From JASBTN01 sp965228805 (GTDB lineage: Bacteria; Pseudomonadota; Alphaproteobacteria; Rhodobacterales; Rhodobacteraceae), in contig NZ_CBDDIE010000003.1 in assembly GCF_965228805.1 (NCBI RefSeq), positions 310,001 through 374,000 on the forward strand: 64,000 nucleotides of DNA, given 5' to 3'. The translations under genes were made by a program, and so were the position numbers. How positions within the stretch are numbered: position 1 is the first letter of the stretch; each line of letters opens with the position of its first letter. The notes below the pieces were generated by a model. It had not been told where the DNA came from. It saw only the letters and a program-made list of their open reading frames with translations, and did no database searches. Below, in pieces: positions 15,697 through 25,219 of this stretch.

Positions 15697-16595
15697 GCGT
15701 TTACGAAGCTTGCCACGCGCTTAAGACCTGCGCGGGCTTCCGGCACCAGCCCGTCCATCAGCACCCAGACATGCGGGCAGTTGGCCCATTCGTCACAGGT
15801 AACTTCTCCGCCCGCCGCCATCAGCTGCTCCGCCATGCGGCGGCTGTCGTCGCGCAAGATTTCAGTGTCACCGAATTGCAGGAAGACTGGAGGCGGTGTT
15901 TCAAACTTAGCAAACAGCGGGGAAATGCGTGGGTCCGCAGGGTCCGCGGCGGCCAGCACCCAGTCAGACAGAAGCTCTGACCGGCTTGCGGGAAGGGCGG
16001 GGTCATCGGATGCATTCGCCTGGAAGGACTCCCCGCTGAAACTCATGTCGGTGAGCGGTGAAAAGGCGAACAGCGCCCTGGGCGCGCGACCCTCTGTGGT
16101 CAGACGAGCCAGCAAGGCCAAGGCCAGAGATCCGCCCGCGCTGTCTCCGCCCAGGATGATGTCCTCGGGCGCATAGCCCCGCACAAGAAGCGCGTCGAAG
16201 GCGGTGCAGGCATCTTCGAACGCTGCCGGAAACGGGTGTTCGGGGGCCAGACGATAGCGCGGCGCGACGACCTCGACCCGGGTCAGGCGCGACAGGCGGG
16301 CCAGCATGTGGCGATGGGTCAGCGGGCTGCCCGCGATGAAGCCGCCGCCGTGAAAATAGAGCACAACCTTGCCGGGCAACGGCGGGTGTGATCCTGGCCG
16401 ATTGCAGATCCGAAGCGCGCGCAGGTCAGAGGTCAGATGCTCCCAGCGATAGAGCGACAGCGGCGGGGCGCGGAACAGTTTCGGCGCCACCCGGTCCAGC
16501 AAGCGGCGCGCCAGGCGCACCTGGGACATGTGCGCCAGCAGCGGCTTGACCCCCACCCGCATCCAGGCATTGGCGAGGGTCAGTTGCCAGCTCAT
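15684..16595 (-). CDS. Alpha/beta hydrolase, hormone-sensitive-lipase type esterase
   Basis: A 303-residue carboxylesterase of the HSL (family IV) type. The oxyanion-hole motif is YFHGGGFIAGS at about residue 76, the nucleophile Ser is in GGDSAGGSLAL at about 150, and the catalytic His is in CPHVWVLM near the C terminus. No signal peptide is seen, so it is probably cytosolic. Its ATG overlaps the gshB stop (ATGA), making it the last gene of the rsmI-yraN-gshB transcript. The natural substrate is unknown. Confidence 0.88.
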   Translation of the reverse strand: MSWQLTLANAWMRVGVKPLLAHMSQVRLARRLLDRVAPKLFRAPPLSLYRWEHLTSDLRALRICNRPGSHPPLPGKVVLYFHGGGFIAGSPLTHRHMLARLSRLTRVEVVAPRYRLAPEHPFPAAFEDACTAFDALLVRGYAPEDIILGGDSAGGSLALALLARLTTEGRAPRALFAFSPLTDMSFSGESFQANASDDPALPASRSELLSDWVLAAADPADPRISPLFAKFETPPPVFLQFGDTEILRDDSRRMAEQLMAAGGEVTCDEWANCPHVWVLMDGLVPEARAGLKRVASFVNAQFG

Positions 16596-17557
16596 CCGTG
16601 GGCGACCTCAAGCCGGGTGTCCAGGCGCGCTTCGATGGCTTGCCAGATCTTCTCGGCAATATTCACCCCGTCGAAGCGCTCGAGTTCCTGAATGCCGGTC
16701 GGCGAGGTCACGTTGATCTCGGTCAGCCAGTCGCCGATCACGTCGATGCCGACGAAGATCTGCCCCTTTTCGCGCAGGAGCGGGCCTATGGCGGCACAAA
16801 TCTCCAGGTCGCGTTCGGTCAGGCCGACCTTTTCGGGGCGGCCACCCACATGCATGTTCGAGCGGGTCTCACCGGCCTGGGGCACGCGGTTGATCGCGCC
16901 CACGGGTTCGCCATCGACCAGGATGATGCGCTTGTCGCCCGCACTGACGGCGGGCAGGAATTTCTGCGCGATGAGCGGCTCGCGGTTGATGCCCGAGAAC
17001 AGTTCATGCAGCGAGGTGAGGTTGCGGTCGTCCGGCCCAAGCCGAAAAACGCCCGCGCCGCCATTGCCGTAGAGCGGTTTCAGGATCATGTCGCCATGCT
17101 TTTCCTTGAAGGCACGCAGCGTGTCGAGGTCGCGGGCAATCATCGTCGGCGGGGTCAGGTCCGGGAACTCAAGCACCAGCAGCTTTTCCGGGTAGTTGCG
17201 CACCCAGAACGGGTCGTTCACGACCAGCGTGTCCGGGTGGATCATGTCCAGAAGGTGCGTGGTGGTGATATAGCCCATGTCGAAGGGCGGGTCCTGGCGC
17301 AGCCAGACCACATCGACCTCGGCCAGGTCCTGTTCAACCTCGTCGCCCAGGGAGAAGTGATTGCCCTTATCGCGACGCACTTCCAAGGGCCAACCACGGG
17401 CCATGACGCGACCCTCGCGATAGAACAGCTTGTCCGGCGTGTAGTAGAACAGGCTGTGGCCGCGCGCCTGTGCCTCTTCAGCGATGCGGAAGGTGCTGTC
17501 GGCGTCAATGTCGATCGCGTCGATCGGATCCATCTGGAAGGCGATGGTCAGGGTCAT
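16592..17557 (-). CDS. gshB: Glutathione synthetase
   Basis: A 321-residue ATP-grasp ligase that joins gamma-glutamylcysteine and glycine to give glutathione. The N-terminal segment MTLTIAFQMDPIDAID and the DPPFDMGYITTTHLLD block match prokaryotic GshB; the ATP-grasp loop is ILKPLYGNGGAGVFR, the metal site region is IGDWLTEINVTSPTGIQEL. The length is typical (about 315-320). The gene is 65 bp downstream of yraN and overlaps the esterase gene by 4 bp. Confidence 0.96.
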   Translation of the reverse strand: MTLTIAFQMDPIDAIDIDADSTFRIAEEAQARGHSLFYYTPDKLFYREGRVMARGWPLEVRRDKGNHFSLGDEVEQDLAEVDVVWLRQDPPFDMGYITTTHLLDMIHPDTLVVNDPFWVRNYPEKLLVLEFPDLTPPTMIARDLDTLRAFKEKHGDMILKPLYGNGGAGVFRLGPDDRNLTSLHELFSGINREPLIAQKFLPAVSAGDKRIILVDGEPVGAINRVPQAGETRSNMHVGGRPEKVGLTERDLEICAAIGPLLREKGQIFVGIDVIGDWLTEINVTSPTGIQELERFDGVNIAEKIWQAIEARLDTRLEVAHG

Positions 17558-17622
17558 GGTCGGGCTCCCGGTGATTTCCCCCTATTTGGCGCAGGGCGGG
17601 GCCGGGTTCAATGGGCAGAGCC

Positions 17623-17973
17623 TCAGGCGTAGGCGTTTTCCATGATCTGCACTTCACCGCGTTCGTTGACCAGGGCCACGTCAAAGCGCATTTCGATCAG
17701 CAGCCCCTTGGGTTCGGAGCCCGCGAATTCCTGTGCCGCACCCCAGATACGGGTGATCTGTGCAGGGCTGAGCCGCTGCACCGCACGGTCGAAATCGCGG
17801 GCCTTCTTGACCTCGACGAAGATCAGCCCCTCGCCGTCGCGAAGCACCAGGTCCAGCTCGCCGCCGGAGCCGCGCCAGCGCCGGGCGGCGACCGAATAAC
17901 CGCGTCGTTCGTAATCCGCTTCGACCGCATATTCCGCCGATTGCCCGGCGAGATATGAGGTCAGCCCGCTCAC
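17623..17973 (-). CDS. yraN: YraN family (UPF0102) nuclease-like protein
   Basis: A 116-residue protein of the UPF0102 family, with a restriction-endonuclease-like fold. The core motif is visible as GSGGELDLVLRDGEGLIFVEVK, that is E-x-D then E-V-K, which matches a metal-dependent nuclease site. The biological role is not established. Its start overlaps the rsmI stop by 4 bp, the usual gene order in alphaproteobacteria. Confidence 0.92.
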   Translation of the reverse strand: MSGLTSYLAGQSAEYAVEADYERRGYSVAARRWRGSGGELDLVLRDGEGLIFVEVKKARDFDRAVQRLSPAQITRIWGAAQEFAGSEPKGLLIEMRFDVALVNERGEVQIMENAYA

Positions 17974-18821
17974 TTGGCCATCTCCAGCGCGGCCTGGTAG
18001 ACCTTGCGTTTCGGCAGCCCATGGGCGGCGGCCACGGTGGCGGCCGCATCCTTCACACTCATGGTCTTCATTGCCTTTGCCAAGGCCTCCTCCATCGTCT
18101 CGTCGCTGACCGCCGCGGTGCCACGATCCAGCACCAGAACGATCTCGCCCTTCAGGGTCCGTTCGGCCAGTTGGTCACGCAGTTCGGCCAGCGAACCACG
18201 CACAACCTCCTCGAACTTCTTGGTCAGCTCGCGCGCCACGGCGGCCTGGCGGCTGTCATCGGCAGTGTCGCAAAGGTCGGCTAACAGTTGGTTAATGCGC
18301 TTTGGGCTTTCGTAGATCACCAGTGTGGCAGGGATGTTCACCAGCTCCTGCAACCAAGCGCGGCGGGCCGACTTGGCATTGGGCGCGAAACCTGCAAACA
18401 GGAACCGGTCGCTGGGCAGGGCCGAGAGGCTGAGCGCGGTCAGAACTGCGGACGCGCCGGGAGCCGCCGTGACCAGGTGTCCCGCGCCGCCGACCTCACG
18501 CGCCAGGGCATAGCCGGGATCGGCGACCAGCGGCGTGCCGGCCTCGCTGACATAGGCAACAGAGCGCCCTTCACCGATCAGCTTCAGGATACCCGCCCGC
18601 CCATTGGGCCCGGAATGGTCGTGATAGGGGATCAGCGGGCGCTTGCCGACAGCCAGGCCATGAAGTTCCATAAGCTTGCGCGCGGTGCGCGTGTCCTCGG
18701 CGGCGATCACATCGGCAGAGGCCAGAATATCCAGCGCCCTCAAGGTGATGTCACGTGCATTGCCGATAGGCGTGGCGACCAGGTAAAGCCCCGGGTCGAG
18801 CGGTTTGATTTCGGGTTTCAA
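17970..18821 (-). CDS. rsmI: 16S rRNA (cytidine(1402)-2'-O)-methyltransferase
   Basis: A 283-residue SAM-dependent enzyme of the tetrapyrrole-methylase fold that methylates the 2'-hydroxyl of C1402 in 16S rRNA, which tunes decoding at the P site. Family motifs: VATPIGNARDITLRALDIL (residues 14-32), AAEDTRTARKLM, the glycine-rich AYVSEAGTPLVADPGY, and ALSALPSDRFLFAGF. It is the first gene of the rsmI-yraN-gshB-esterase operon and is divergent from the LpoA-like lipoprotein gene, 91 bp away. Confidence 0.95.
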   Translation of the reverse strand: MKPEIKPLDPGLYLVATPIGNARDITLRALDILASADVIAAEDTRTARKLMELHGLAVGKRPLIPYHDHSGPNGRAGILKLIGEGRSVAYVSEAGTPLVADPGYALAREVGGAGHLVTAAPGASAVLTALSLSALPSDRFLFAGFAPNAKSARRAWLQELVNIPATLVIYESPKRINQLLADLCDTADDSRQAAVARELTKKFEEVVRGSLAELRDQLAERTLKGEIVLVLDRGTAAVSDETMEEALAKAMKTMSVKDAAATVAAAHGLPKRKVYQAALEMAK

Positions 18822-18912
18822 GGCTGGACCTGTCCGATGTGGCGTTTATGATGGGGCCCGAGTGACCGCCGGGCACATCTGTCCGCGCGGCCCCGGGAAC
18901 GAGGATTGTATC

Positions 18913-20085
18913 ATGTTTGCTGTTTTGGCTGTCGCCCGCAAGGTGTCGGGTGTGTGGATTGCGTTGTTGTCGCTTCTGGCGCTTGCCGCCTGCGGGCTGA
19001 CCCTGCCCTCGGGCGGGCCTTCGGTCAACACCTCTCGCCCGATCCCCGTGGCCCTGCTGGTTCCGGGTGGCTCGGACAACGCGGCCGATGGCACCCTGGC
19101 CGCCTCGCTGGAAAACGCAGCGCGCCTTGCCATGGCCGAGCTGGATGGGGTCGAGATCGACCTGCGCGTCTACAACACCGCCGCCGATGCGGCGACCGCC
19201 AGCGCTATGGCCTCTAAAGCGGTCAGCGAGGGGGCCAAGATCATCCTGGGCCCGGTCTATGCAGGCAATGCCAATGCGGCGGGCCTGGCCGTGGCGAACC
19301 GCAACATCAACGTGCTGGCCTTTTCGAACAACACCGATATCGCCGGTGGCAACGTCTTCGTGCTGGGCCATACCTTCCAGTCCACCGCGAACCGCCTGGT
19401 CGGCTATGCCTCCAACCAGGGCAAGGGCAACATCCTGATCGTACATGCACAAAGCCCGGCCGAGAACGCCGGTCGTGCTGCCATCGAGCGTGCCATCGCA
19501 AACACGCCTGCCACGCTGGCCGGCACCGCCAGTTTCGAGCTCAGCCAGACCGGGATCATCAACGCACTGCCCGAAATCAGCGCCCAGGTGCGCGAGACCG
19601 GCGCGCAGTCGATTTTCCTGACCTCCGGCACCGACGGGGCCATTCCCTTCCTGGCCGGCCTGCTGCCGGAAAACGGCGTGAAACCGGAGGAGATCCAATA
19701 TATCGGCCTTCAGCGGTTCGACATTCCGGCCACCGCCATGTCGCTGCCCGGTCTGCAGGGCGGCTGGTTCGCCATGCCCGACCAGGCCCTGAACGCACAA
19801 TTCCTGGCCCGTTACGAAGCCCGTTACGGCAGTCAGCCGCACCCGATTGCGGGTCTGGCCTATGACGGGATCGCCGCCATCGGCGCGCTGGCCAGCACCG
19901 GCCAGTCGGACGCCCTGACCACCGTGGCGCTGACCCAACCGCAGGGTTTTGCGGGCGTGAACGGCGTCTTCCGCCTGCGCGGCGACGGCACCAACGAGCG
20001 CGGCTTGGCCGTGGCCACGATTGAAGAGGGTCAGGTCGTGATCCTCGACCCCGCCCCGCGCAGCTTCGCCGGCGCCGGGTTCTGA
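18913..20085 (+). CDS. LpoA-like lipoprotein, penicillin-binding protein activator
   Basis: A 390-residue predicted lipoprotein with a periplasmic-binding-protein type I fold. The signal peptide ends in the lipobox LAAC (Cys at about residue 27). The first lobe contains GAKIILGPVYAGNANAAGL and NNTDIAGGNVFVLG. The family includes LpoA, which activates penicillin-binding protein 1A from the outer membrane; alphaproteobacterial members carry only this domain. The start at 18913 gives a normal signal peptide; the longer frame upstream would overlap the rsmI start. It precedes glnD by 29 bp. Confidence 0.8.
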   Translation: MFAVLAVARKVSGVWIALLSLLALAACGLTLPSGGPSVNTSRPIPVALLVPGGSDNAADGTLAASLENAARLAMAELDGVEIDLRVYNTAADAATASAMASKAVSEGAKIILGPVYAGNANAAGLAVANRNINVLAFSNNTDIAGGNVFVLGHTFQSTANRLVGYASNQGKGNILIVHAQSPAENAGRAAIERAIANTPATLAGTASFELSQTGIINALPEISAQVRETGAQSIFLTSGTDGAIPFLAGLLPENGVKPEEIQYIGLQRFDIPATAMSLPGLQGGWFAMPDQALNAQFLARYEARYGSQPHPIAGLAYDGIAAIGALASTGQSDALTTVALTQPQGFAGVNGVFRLRGDGTNERGLAVATIEEGQVVILDPAPRSFAGAGF

Positions 20086-20114
20086 GCATTTTCAAGGCCT
20101 GACGAAAGACCCGG

Positions 20115-22868
20115 ATGACCCTGCCCCAAGACCTGATCTGCCCGGCCGAGGATATCCTCGATCCGGCCGCCCTGAGCGCCCGCCTGAAAGAGGCCTTCGA
20201 CGACGCCAAGGACGCGGCCGAGATACGTGGCGCCACGGTCTCGACCCTGCGCGCGGTGATGAAGACGGGGCGGGCCATCATCGCGGGCGCCTTCGAGGCT
20301 AACCCGCACAAGGCCCATGCGGCCACGCGCTCCTATGCCTGGCTGACCGATTGCCTGGTGCGCGCGGTCCACGCGGTGGCTACCGAAACGCTGCATCCGC
20401 TGCCCAACCCGACCGCCTCGGAAAGCCTGGCGGTGCTGGCGGTCGGCGGCTATGGCCGGTTCGAAATGGCGCCGCACAGCGACGTGGATCTGCTGTTCCT
20501 GACGCCCTACAAGATCACCCCCTGGGCCGAGAGCGTGATCGAAAGCATGCTCTACATGCTGTGGGATTTGCGCCTGAAGGTCGGGCACAGCTCGCGCACG
20601 GTAAAGGACTGCCTACGCCTGGGGCGCGAGGATTACACGATCCGAACCGCCATGCTGGAACACCGCCCGGTCTGCGGCGACGCCGAGCTGGCCCGCGAGC
20701 TGACGGAACAGCTCTGGTCCGACCTCTTCAAGGGCACCGAAGCCGAGTTCATCGAAGCAAAGCTGGCCGAACGGTCCGAGCGGCACAAGAAACAGGGCGG
20801 CCAGCGCTATATGGTCGAACCCAATGTGAAAGAGGGCAAGGGGGGCTTGCGCGACCTGCAGACCCTGTTCTGGGTCGCCAAGTACATCCACCGGGTCGAA
20901 AACATTCGCGATTTCGTCGACCTCAAGGTGTTCACCGCCGATGAATACGACACCTTCATGCAGGCGGATGAATTCCTCTGGGCGACCCGCTGCCACTTGC
21001 ACCTGGTCACCAACCGCGCTGCCGATCAGCTAACCTTCGACCTGCAGGTCGAGGTGGCCGAGCGCATGGGCTACACCGACCACGGCGGCCGCCGGGCGGT
21101 GGAACATTTCATGCAGGCCTATTTCCGCCATGCTACGGCGGTGGGGGAACTGACCCGCATCTTCCTGACCGCGTTGGAGGAACAGCACCTCAAGAAGGAA
21201 CCGCTGCTGATCGGCCTCTTGCGCCGACGCCGCCGCGCCAAGGCGCCCTTCATCGTCAAACAGGGCCGCCTGTCGGTCAAGGACGACAGCGTCTTTCACG
21301 ACGACAAGCTGAACCTCCTGCGCCTATTCGAGGAAGGCCTGCGCACCGGAACGCTGATCCACCCGGACGCAATGCGCCTGATCTCGGCAAACCTGGACCT
21401 GATCGATGACGAGATGCGGTCGAACAAGGAAGCCGTGCGCATCTTCCTGGATCTTCTGCTGAAACACGGCAACCCGGAACGCGCCCTGCGCCGGATGAAC
21501 GAGCTGGGCGTGCTCTCCGCCTTCATCCCCGAGTTCGAACCCATCGTGGCGATGATGCAGTTCAACATGTACCACTCCTACACGGTGGACGAACACACGA
21601 TCCAGGTGATCTCGAACTTCGCGCGGATCGAGCGGCACGAGTTGGAGGACGAACTGCCGATCAGCTCGGAAATCATTGCCAAGGGAGTCAATCGCAAGAC
21701 CCTGATGGTGGCGATGCTGTGCCATGACATCGGCAAGGGACGACCGCAGGACCATTCGATCCTTGGCGCCAAGATGTCCCGCCCGATTTCCCAGCGGCTT
21801 GGGCTTTCGGCCAAGGAATGCGAGACCGTCGAATGGCTGGTGCGCCATCACCTGTTGATGAGCGACATGGCCCAGAAACGCGATATCGCCGACCCGCGCA
21901 CAGTGCGCGATTTCGCCAAGGCGGTGAAAAGCGTGCGCCGACTGGACCTGCTGACCGTGCTGACCGTCTGCGACATTCGCGGCGTGGGCCCTAATGTGTG
22001 GAACAACTGGAAAGCCACGCTGATCCGCACGCTCTACAACCAGACCCGCCGCGCGTTGGAGGGCGGGATGGAGGATCTGAACCGCGAAAACCGTGGTGCC
22101 GAGGCAAAACGTGCCCTGCGCGCCGCCCTGTCCGATTGGGAGGCCAAGGCGCTCAAGACCGAAACCGCCCGCCACTACGACGCCTATTGGCAGGGACTGC
22201 ATGTCACCGCCCACACGATCTTTGCCCGGCTTCTGAAGGGCATCGGCGATGATGAAGTCCGCCTGGAGCTGGAGCTGGACGAGGAACGTGACGTGACCCG
22301 CGTGCATATCGTCATGGCCGACCACCCGGGCATCTTCTCGCGCCTCTCGGGCGCGCTGACCCTGGTCGGCGCGAATATCGTGGATGCGCGCACCTATACC
22401 TCGAAGGATGGCTATGCGACCGCGATCTTCTGGGTGCAGGACGGCGACGGCAGCCCCTATGACGCCTCGAAACTGCCACGCTTGCAGCAGATGATCCAGA
22501 AGACGCTCTATGGCGAGGTCATCGCCCGCGACGCCATCGCCGGGCGCGACAAGATCAAGAAACGCGAACGTGCCTTCCGGGTGCCCACGCACATTACCTT
22601 CGACAATGACGGGTCCGAGATCTACACCATCATCGAGGTCGACACCCGCGACCGCCCGGGCCTTCTGTTCGACCTCACCCGCACGCTGGCGAACTCCAAT
22701 GTCTATATCGCCTCCGCCGTGATCGCGACCTATGGCGAACAGGTCGTCGATACGTTCTACGTGAAGGACATGTTCGGGCTGAAATTTCATTCTGAAGCCA
22801 AGCAGAAGACCCTTGAAAAACGCCTGCGCGAGGCGATCGAGAAGGGCGCGGAAAGGGCCACGGCCTGA
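20115..22868 (+). CDS. glnD: [Protein-PII] uridylyltransferase / uridylyl-removing enzyme
   Basis: A 917-residue nitrogen sensor that adds UMP to PII protein when glutamine is low and removes it when glutamine is high. The nucleotidyltransferase site is GGYGRFEMAPHSDVDLLFL (about residues 112-130), the HD hydrolase domain has CHDIGKGRPQDHS (about 536), and two ACT domains that bind glutamine close the protein (VMADHPGIFSRLSGAL and VDTRDRPGLLFDLTRTLA). The length is typical. Its stop overlaps the murJ start (TGATG). Confidence 0.97.
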   Translation: MTLPQDLICPAEDILDPAALSARLKEAFDDAKDAAEIRGATVSTLRAVMKTGRAIIAGAFEANPHKAHAATRSYAWLTDCLVRAVHAVATETLHPLPNPTASESLAVLAVGGYGRFEMAPHSDVDLLFLTPYKITPWAESVIESMLYMLWDLRLKVGHSSRTVKDCLRLGREDYTIRTAMLEHRPVCGDAELARELTEQLWSDLFKGTEAEFIEAKLAERSERHKKQGGQRYMVEPNVKEGKGGLRDLQTLFWVAKYIHRVENIRDFVDLKVFTADEYDTFMQADEFLWATRCHLHLVTNRAADQLTFDLQVEVAERMGYTDHGGRRAVEHFMQAYFRHATAVGELTRIFLTALEEQHLKKEPLLIGLLRRRRRAKAPFIVKQGRLSVKDDSVFHDDKLNLLRLFEEGLRTGTLIHPDAMRLISANLDLIDDEMRSNKEAVRIFLDLLLKHGNPERALRRMNELGVLSAFIPEFEPIVAMMQFNMYHSYTVDEHTIQVISNFARIERHELEDELPISSEIIAKGVNRKTLMVAMLCHDIGKGRPQDHSILGAKMSRPISQRLGLSAKECETVEWLVRHHLLMSDMAQKRDIADPRTVRDFAKAVKSVRRLDLLTVLTVCDIRGVGPNVWNNWKATLIRTLYNQTRRALEGGMEDLNRENRGAEAKRALRAALSDWEAKALKTETARHYDAYWQGLHVTAHTIFARLLKGIGDDEVRLELELDEERDVTRVHIVMADHPGIFSRLSGALTLVGANIVDARTYTSKDGYATAIFWVQDGDGSPYDASKLPRLQQMIQKTLYGEVIARDAIAGRDKIKKRERAFRVPTHITFDNDGSEIYTIIEVDTRDRPGLLFDLTRTLANSNVYIASAVIATYGEQVVDTFYVKDMFGLKFHSEAKQKTLEKRLREAIEKGAERATA

Positions 22869-24409
22869 TGGCGGCCCCGCGCCTCTTGCGGGCCTTTGCC
22901 ACCGTGGGCGGCTGGACCATGGCCAGCCGCATCCTGGGCTTCGTGCGCGACATCCTGATCGGCGCCTACCTGGGCTCATCGGCCGTGGCCGAGGCCTTTT
23001 TGGCCGCCTTTTCCCTGCCCAACATGTTCCGCCGCTTCTTTGCCGAGGGCACGCTGAACGTCGCCTTCGTGCCGATGTTCGCAAAGAAGGTCGAAGGGGG
23101 TGAAAACGCCCATGATTTCGCCCGGGACGCGCTGTCGGGGCTGCTGTTCGTCCTGGTGCTGTTTACGGTCCTGGGTCAGGTTTTCATGCCCTGGCTGGTC
23201 TATGCCATGGCCTCCGGGTTCTCAGGCGGCGAACGCTTCGACCTTGCAGTGATCTACGGCCGTATCGCCTTTCCCTATATCCTGTTCATATCTGTGGCCG
23301 CGTTGCTGTCAGGCGTGTTGAACGCCTTGGGCCGCTTTGCCGCCGCCGCCGCCGCACCGGTGCTGTTGAACGTCATTTTCATCGCCGCCATGACCGGAGG
23401 CGCGCTTCTGGGCTGGGACATGGGGCTGACGCTGTCCTGGACCGTGCCTCTGGCAGGGCTCGCACAGGTCGCGCTGGTCTGGGTCGCTGCCTCGCGCGCA
23501 GGCTACCGCCTAATCCCACGCCGCCCGATCATGACGCCGGAGCTGAAACGCCTCGCCATCATCGCCGCCCCCGCCGCACTGGCCGGCGGCGTGACCCAGA
23601 TCAACCTGCTGGTCGGCCGCCAGGTGTCGAGCTTTTTCGAGGGCGCCTTTGCTTGGCTCTACTACGCCGACCGCCTGTATCAGCTGCCCCTGGGCGTGGT
23701 GGGTATTGCCATCGGCATCGTGCTGCTGCCCGACCTTTCACGCCGCCTGCGGGCAAGTGACACGGCGGGATCGCGCGAAGCCCTGTCTCGCGCCGGAGAG
23801 CTATCGCTGGCCCTGACCTTCCCCGCCTCCGTCGCCCTGATCGTCATTCCGGGCCCACTGGTCGAGGTGCTGTTTCAACGCGGCGCCTTTACCTCGGACG
23901 ACACCGCGCGCACGGCACTGGCCTGCGCTGTCTACGGGCTGGGCCTGCCCGCCTTCGTGCTGGCCAAGGTACTGCAACCGATCTACTTCGCCCGCGAGGA
24001 CACCCGCACGCCGTTCCGGTTCGCCTTGGTTGCGATGGTGGTGAACGCGGTGCTAGCCGTGGGGCTGAGTTACTGGATCGGCTTCATCGCCGCCGCCGTG
24101 GGCACCACCGTCGCCGGCTGGGCGATGACCGGGCTTCTCTGGTGGGGCAGCTGGCGCATGGGCGAGGACACTCGCTTCGACCGCCGCTTCTGGCGCCGCT
24201 TCTGGCGCATCGCCGCCGCCAGCTGGTTGATGGGCGCGGTGCTGTGGATGGGCGCCGTGGCTCTGGGCCCAATGTTCGGTGCAGGCGCCCTGCGCTACCT
24301 GGCACTGGCCCTGCTGGTCGCCCTGGGCATGGCGGCCTATGGCATGATCGGCCAGATGCTGGGCGCCTTCCGACTGGGCGAGTTCAAGGCGGCGATGCGG
24401 CGGGGGTGA
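22868..24409 (+). CDS. murJ: Lipid II flippase MurJ
   Basis: A 513-residue MOP-superfamily transporter with about 14 membrane helices that flips lipid II to the periplasm for peptidoglycan synthesis. Family marks include the N-terminal GWTMASRILGFVRDILIGAYLG, NMFRRFFAEGTLNVAFVPMF, and LVEVLFQRGAFTSDDT in the second half. It overlaps glnD by one base, and glnD-murJ order is known in related bacteria. A long-stem hairpin repeat begins 2 bp after its stop. Confidence 0.96.
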   Translation: MAAPRLLRAFATVGGWTMASRILGFVRDILIGAYLGSSAVAEAFLAAFSLPNMFRRFFAEGTLNVAFVPMFAKKVEGGENAHDFARDALSGLLFVLVLFTVLGQVFMPWLVYAMASGFSGGERFDLAVIYGRIAFPYILFISVAALLSGVLNALGRFAAAAAAPVLLNVIFIAAMTGGALLGWDMGLTLSWTVPLAGLAQVALVWVAASRAGYRLIPRRPIMTPELKRLAIIAAPAALAGGVTQINLLVGRQVSSFFEGAFAWLYYADRLYQLPLGVVGIAIGIVLLPDLSRRLRASDTAGSREALSRAGELSLALTFPASVALIVIPGPLVEVLFQRGAFTSDDTARTALACAVYGLGLPAFVLAKVLQPIYFAREDTRTPFRFALVAMVVNAVLAVGLSYWIGFIAAAVGTTVAGWAMTGLLWWGSWRMGEDTRFDRRFWRRFWRIAAASWLMGAVLWMGAVALGPMFGAGALRYLALALLVALGMAAYGMIGQMLGAFRLGEFKAAMRRG

Positions 24410-24410
24410 C

Positions 24411-24490
24411 GCCCCGGCGCGGGCGGGGTGGGAGGCCACAGGTCCAGCCCCACGCATAACGCCCGCCAGGGTGGGAGCCCGTGCCGGGGC
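24411..24490 (+). repeat. Long-stem intergenic hairpin repeat, copy D
   Basis: The arms GCCCCGGCGCGGGC (24411-24424) and GCCCGTGCCGGGGC (24477-24490) form a 14-bp stem with one G.U pair. The inner motifs are GGGGTGGGAGGCC and CCAGGGTGGGAGCC. It fills most of the 93-bp gap between the convergent murJ and rhomboid-like genes. Confidence 0.7.
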
Positions 24491-24502
24491 CTAGCGCAGG
24501 GA

Positions 24503-25189
24503 TCAGCGCCGCCGCACCAGCTCCAGCGCACGTCTGAACCCGCCCGGCGCCACAAGGAAGGACAAGAAGAACCCGGCCACGAAGCCGGAGATGTCCGCCA
24601 CCCAATTCAGGCTGCCCCAGTTGAACAGGGAAAACACCAGCTGGATGCCCATCAGGAAGGCGATCAGACGAAAGGCCAGTAGCCGGTTCTGATCGGTGCC
24701 CGCCAGTTGTACCCACAGCAGGAAGCTATAGGCGCCGATCAGCCCGTAAACCGCCGGATATCCTCCGATCAGCGGCACCCGGGTGTCCCAGACAAACCCG
24801 TAAACCAGCGCCCCCAGGATGGCCGATCCGAAGAAGATCACCAGCACGGCCAGGGCCGAAAACAGCTCCCCCACCATCTTGCCCAGCGCCAGTAGGAACA
24901 CGAGCACGAAGAGCAGATGGGTCAGGTTCCCGTGAATGAACGGATAGGTCACAAAGCGCACGGCATAGTCCCAACGAAAGATCCGATTGCTGACCATCCA
25001 GTCGAAGAGCGGTTCGAAGAAGCTCCATTTCTCCATCGCGGCCAGGCGCCAACCCACGGCCCCCGGCCCTCCCGCCAGCCCGTTCTCACCTGCCTGGAAC
25101 ACCAGCTCGACGCCCACAAGGAACACCGCCAGCGCCACCACGATCGGTGGCAACGGGTTGATTGGCGAGGCATTGGGGTCACTCGACAT
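24503..25189 (-). CDS. Rhomboid-like membrane protein without catalytic residues
   Basis: A 228-residue membrane protein with a rhomboid core: HGNLTHLLFVLVFLLALGKMVGE matches the rhomboid His-Asn loop and helix 2. The protease site is missing. Where active enzymes read GASGAIFGLLGAY it reads GGYPAVYGLIGAY, so Ser is replaced by Tyr144, and where the catalytic His should be (AHLGG) it reads ADISG, Asp199. It is therefore probably an inactive rhomboid that binds or escorts membrane proteins. The start is set by AGGAG 9 nt upstream of the ATG at 25189. Confidence 0.8.
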   Translation of the reverse strand: MSSDPNASPINPLPPIVVALAVFLVGVELVFQAGENGLAGGPGAVGWRLAAMEKWSFFEPLFDWMVSNRIFRWDYAVRFVTYPFIHGNLTHLLFVLVFLLALGKMVGELFSALAVLVIFFGSAILGALVYGFVWDTRVPLIGGYPAVYGLIGAYSFLLWVQLAGTDQNRLLAFRLIAFLMGIQLVFSLFNWGSLNWVADISGFVAGFFLSFLVAPGGFRRALELVRRR

Positions 25190-25219
25190 GGGCTTGGGCT
25201 CCTGAAACCGCCCGTTTCC

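Noticed and set aside
18751..19938. Minus-strand frame of 395 codons
   Set aside because: It is antisense to the LpoA-like gene and has no recognisable domain.
21324..23084. Minus-strand frame of 586 codons
   Set aside because: It is antisense to glnD and the start of murJ, both certain genes.
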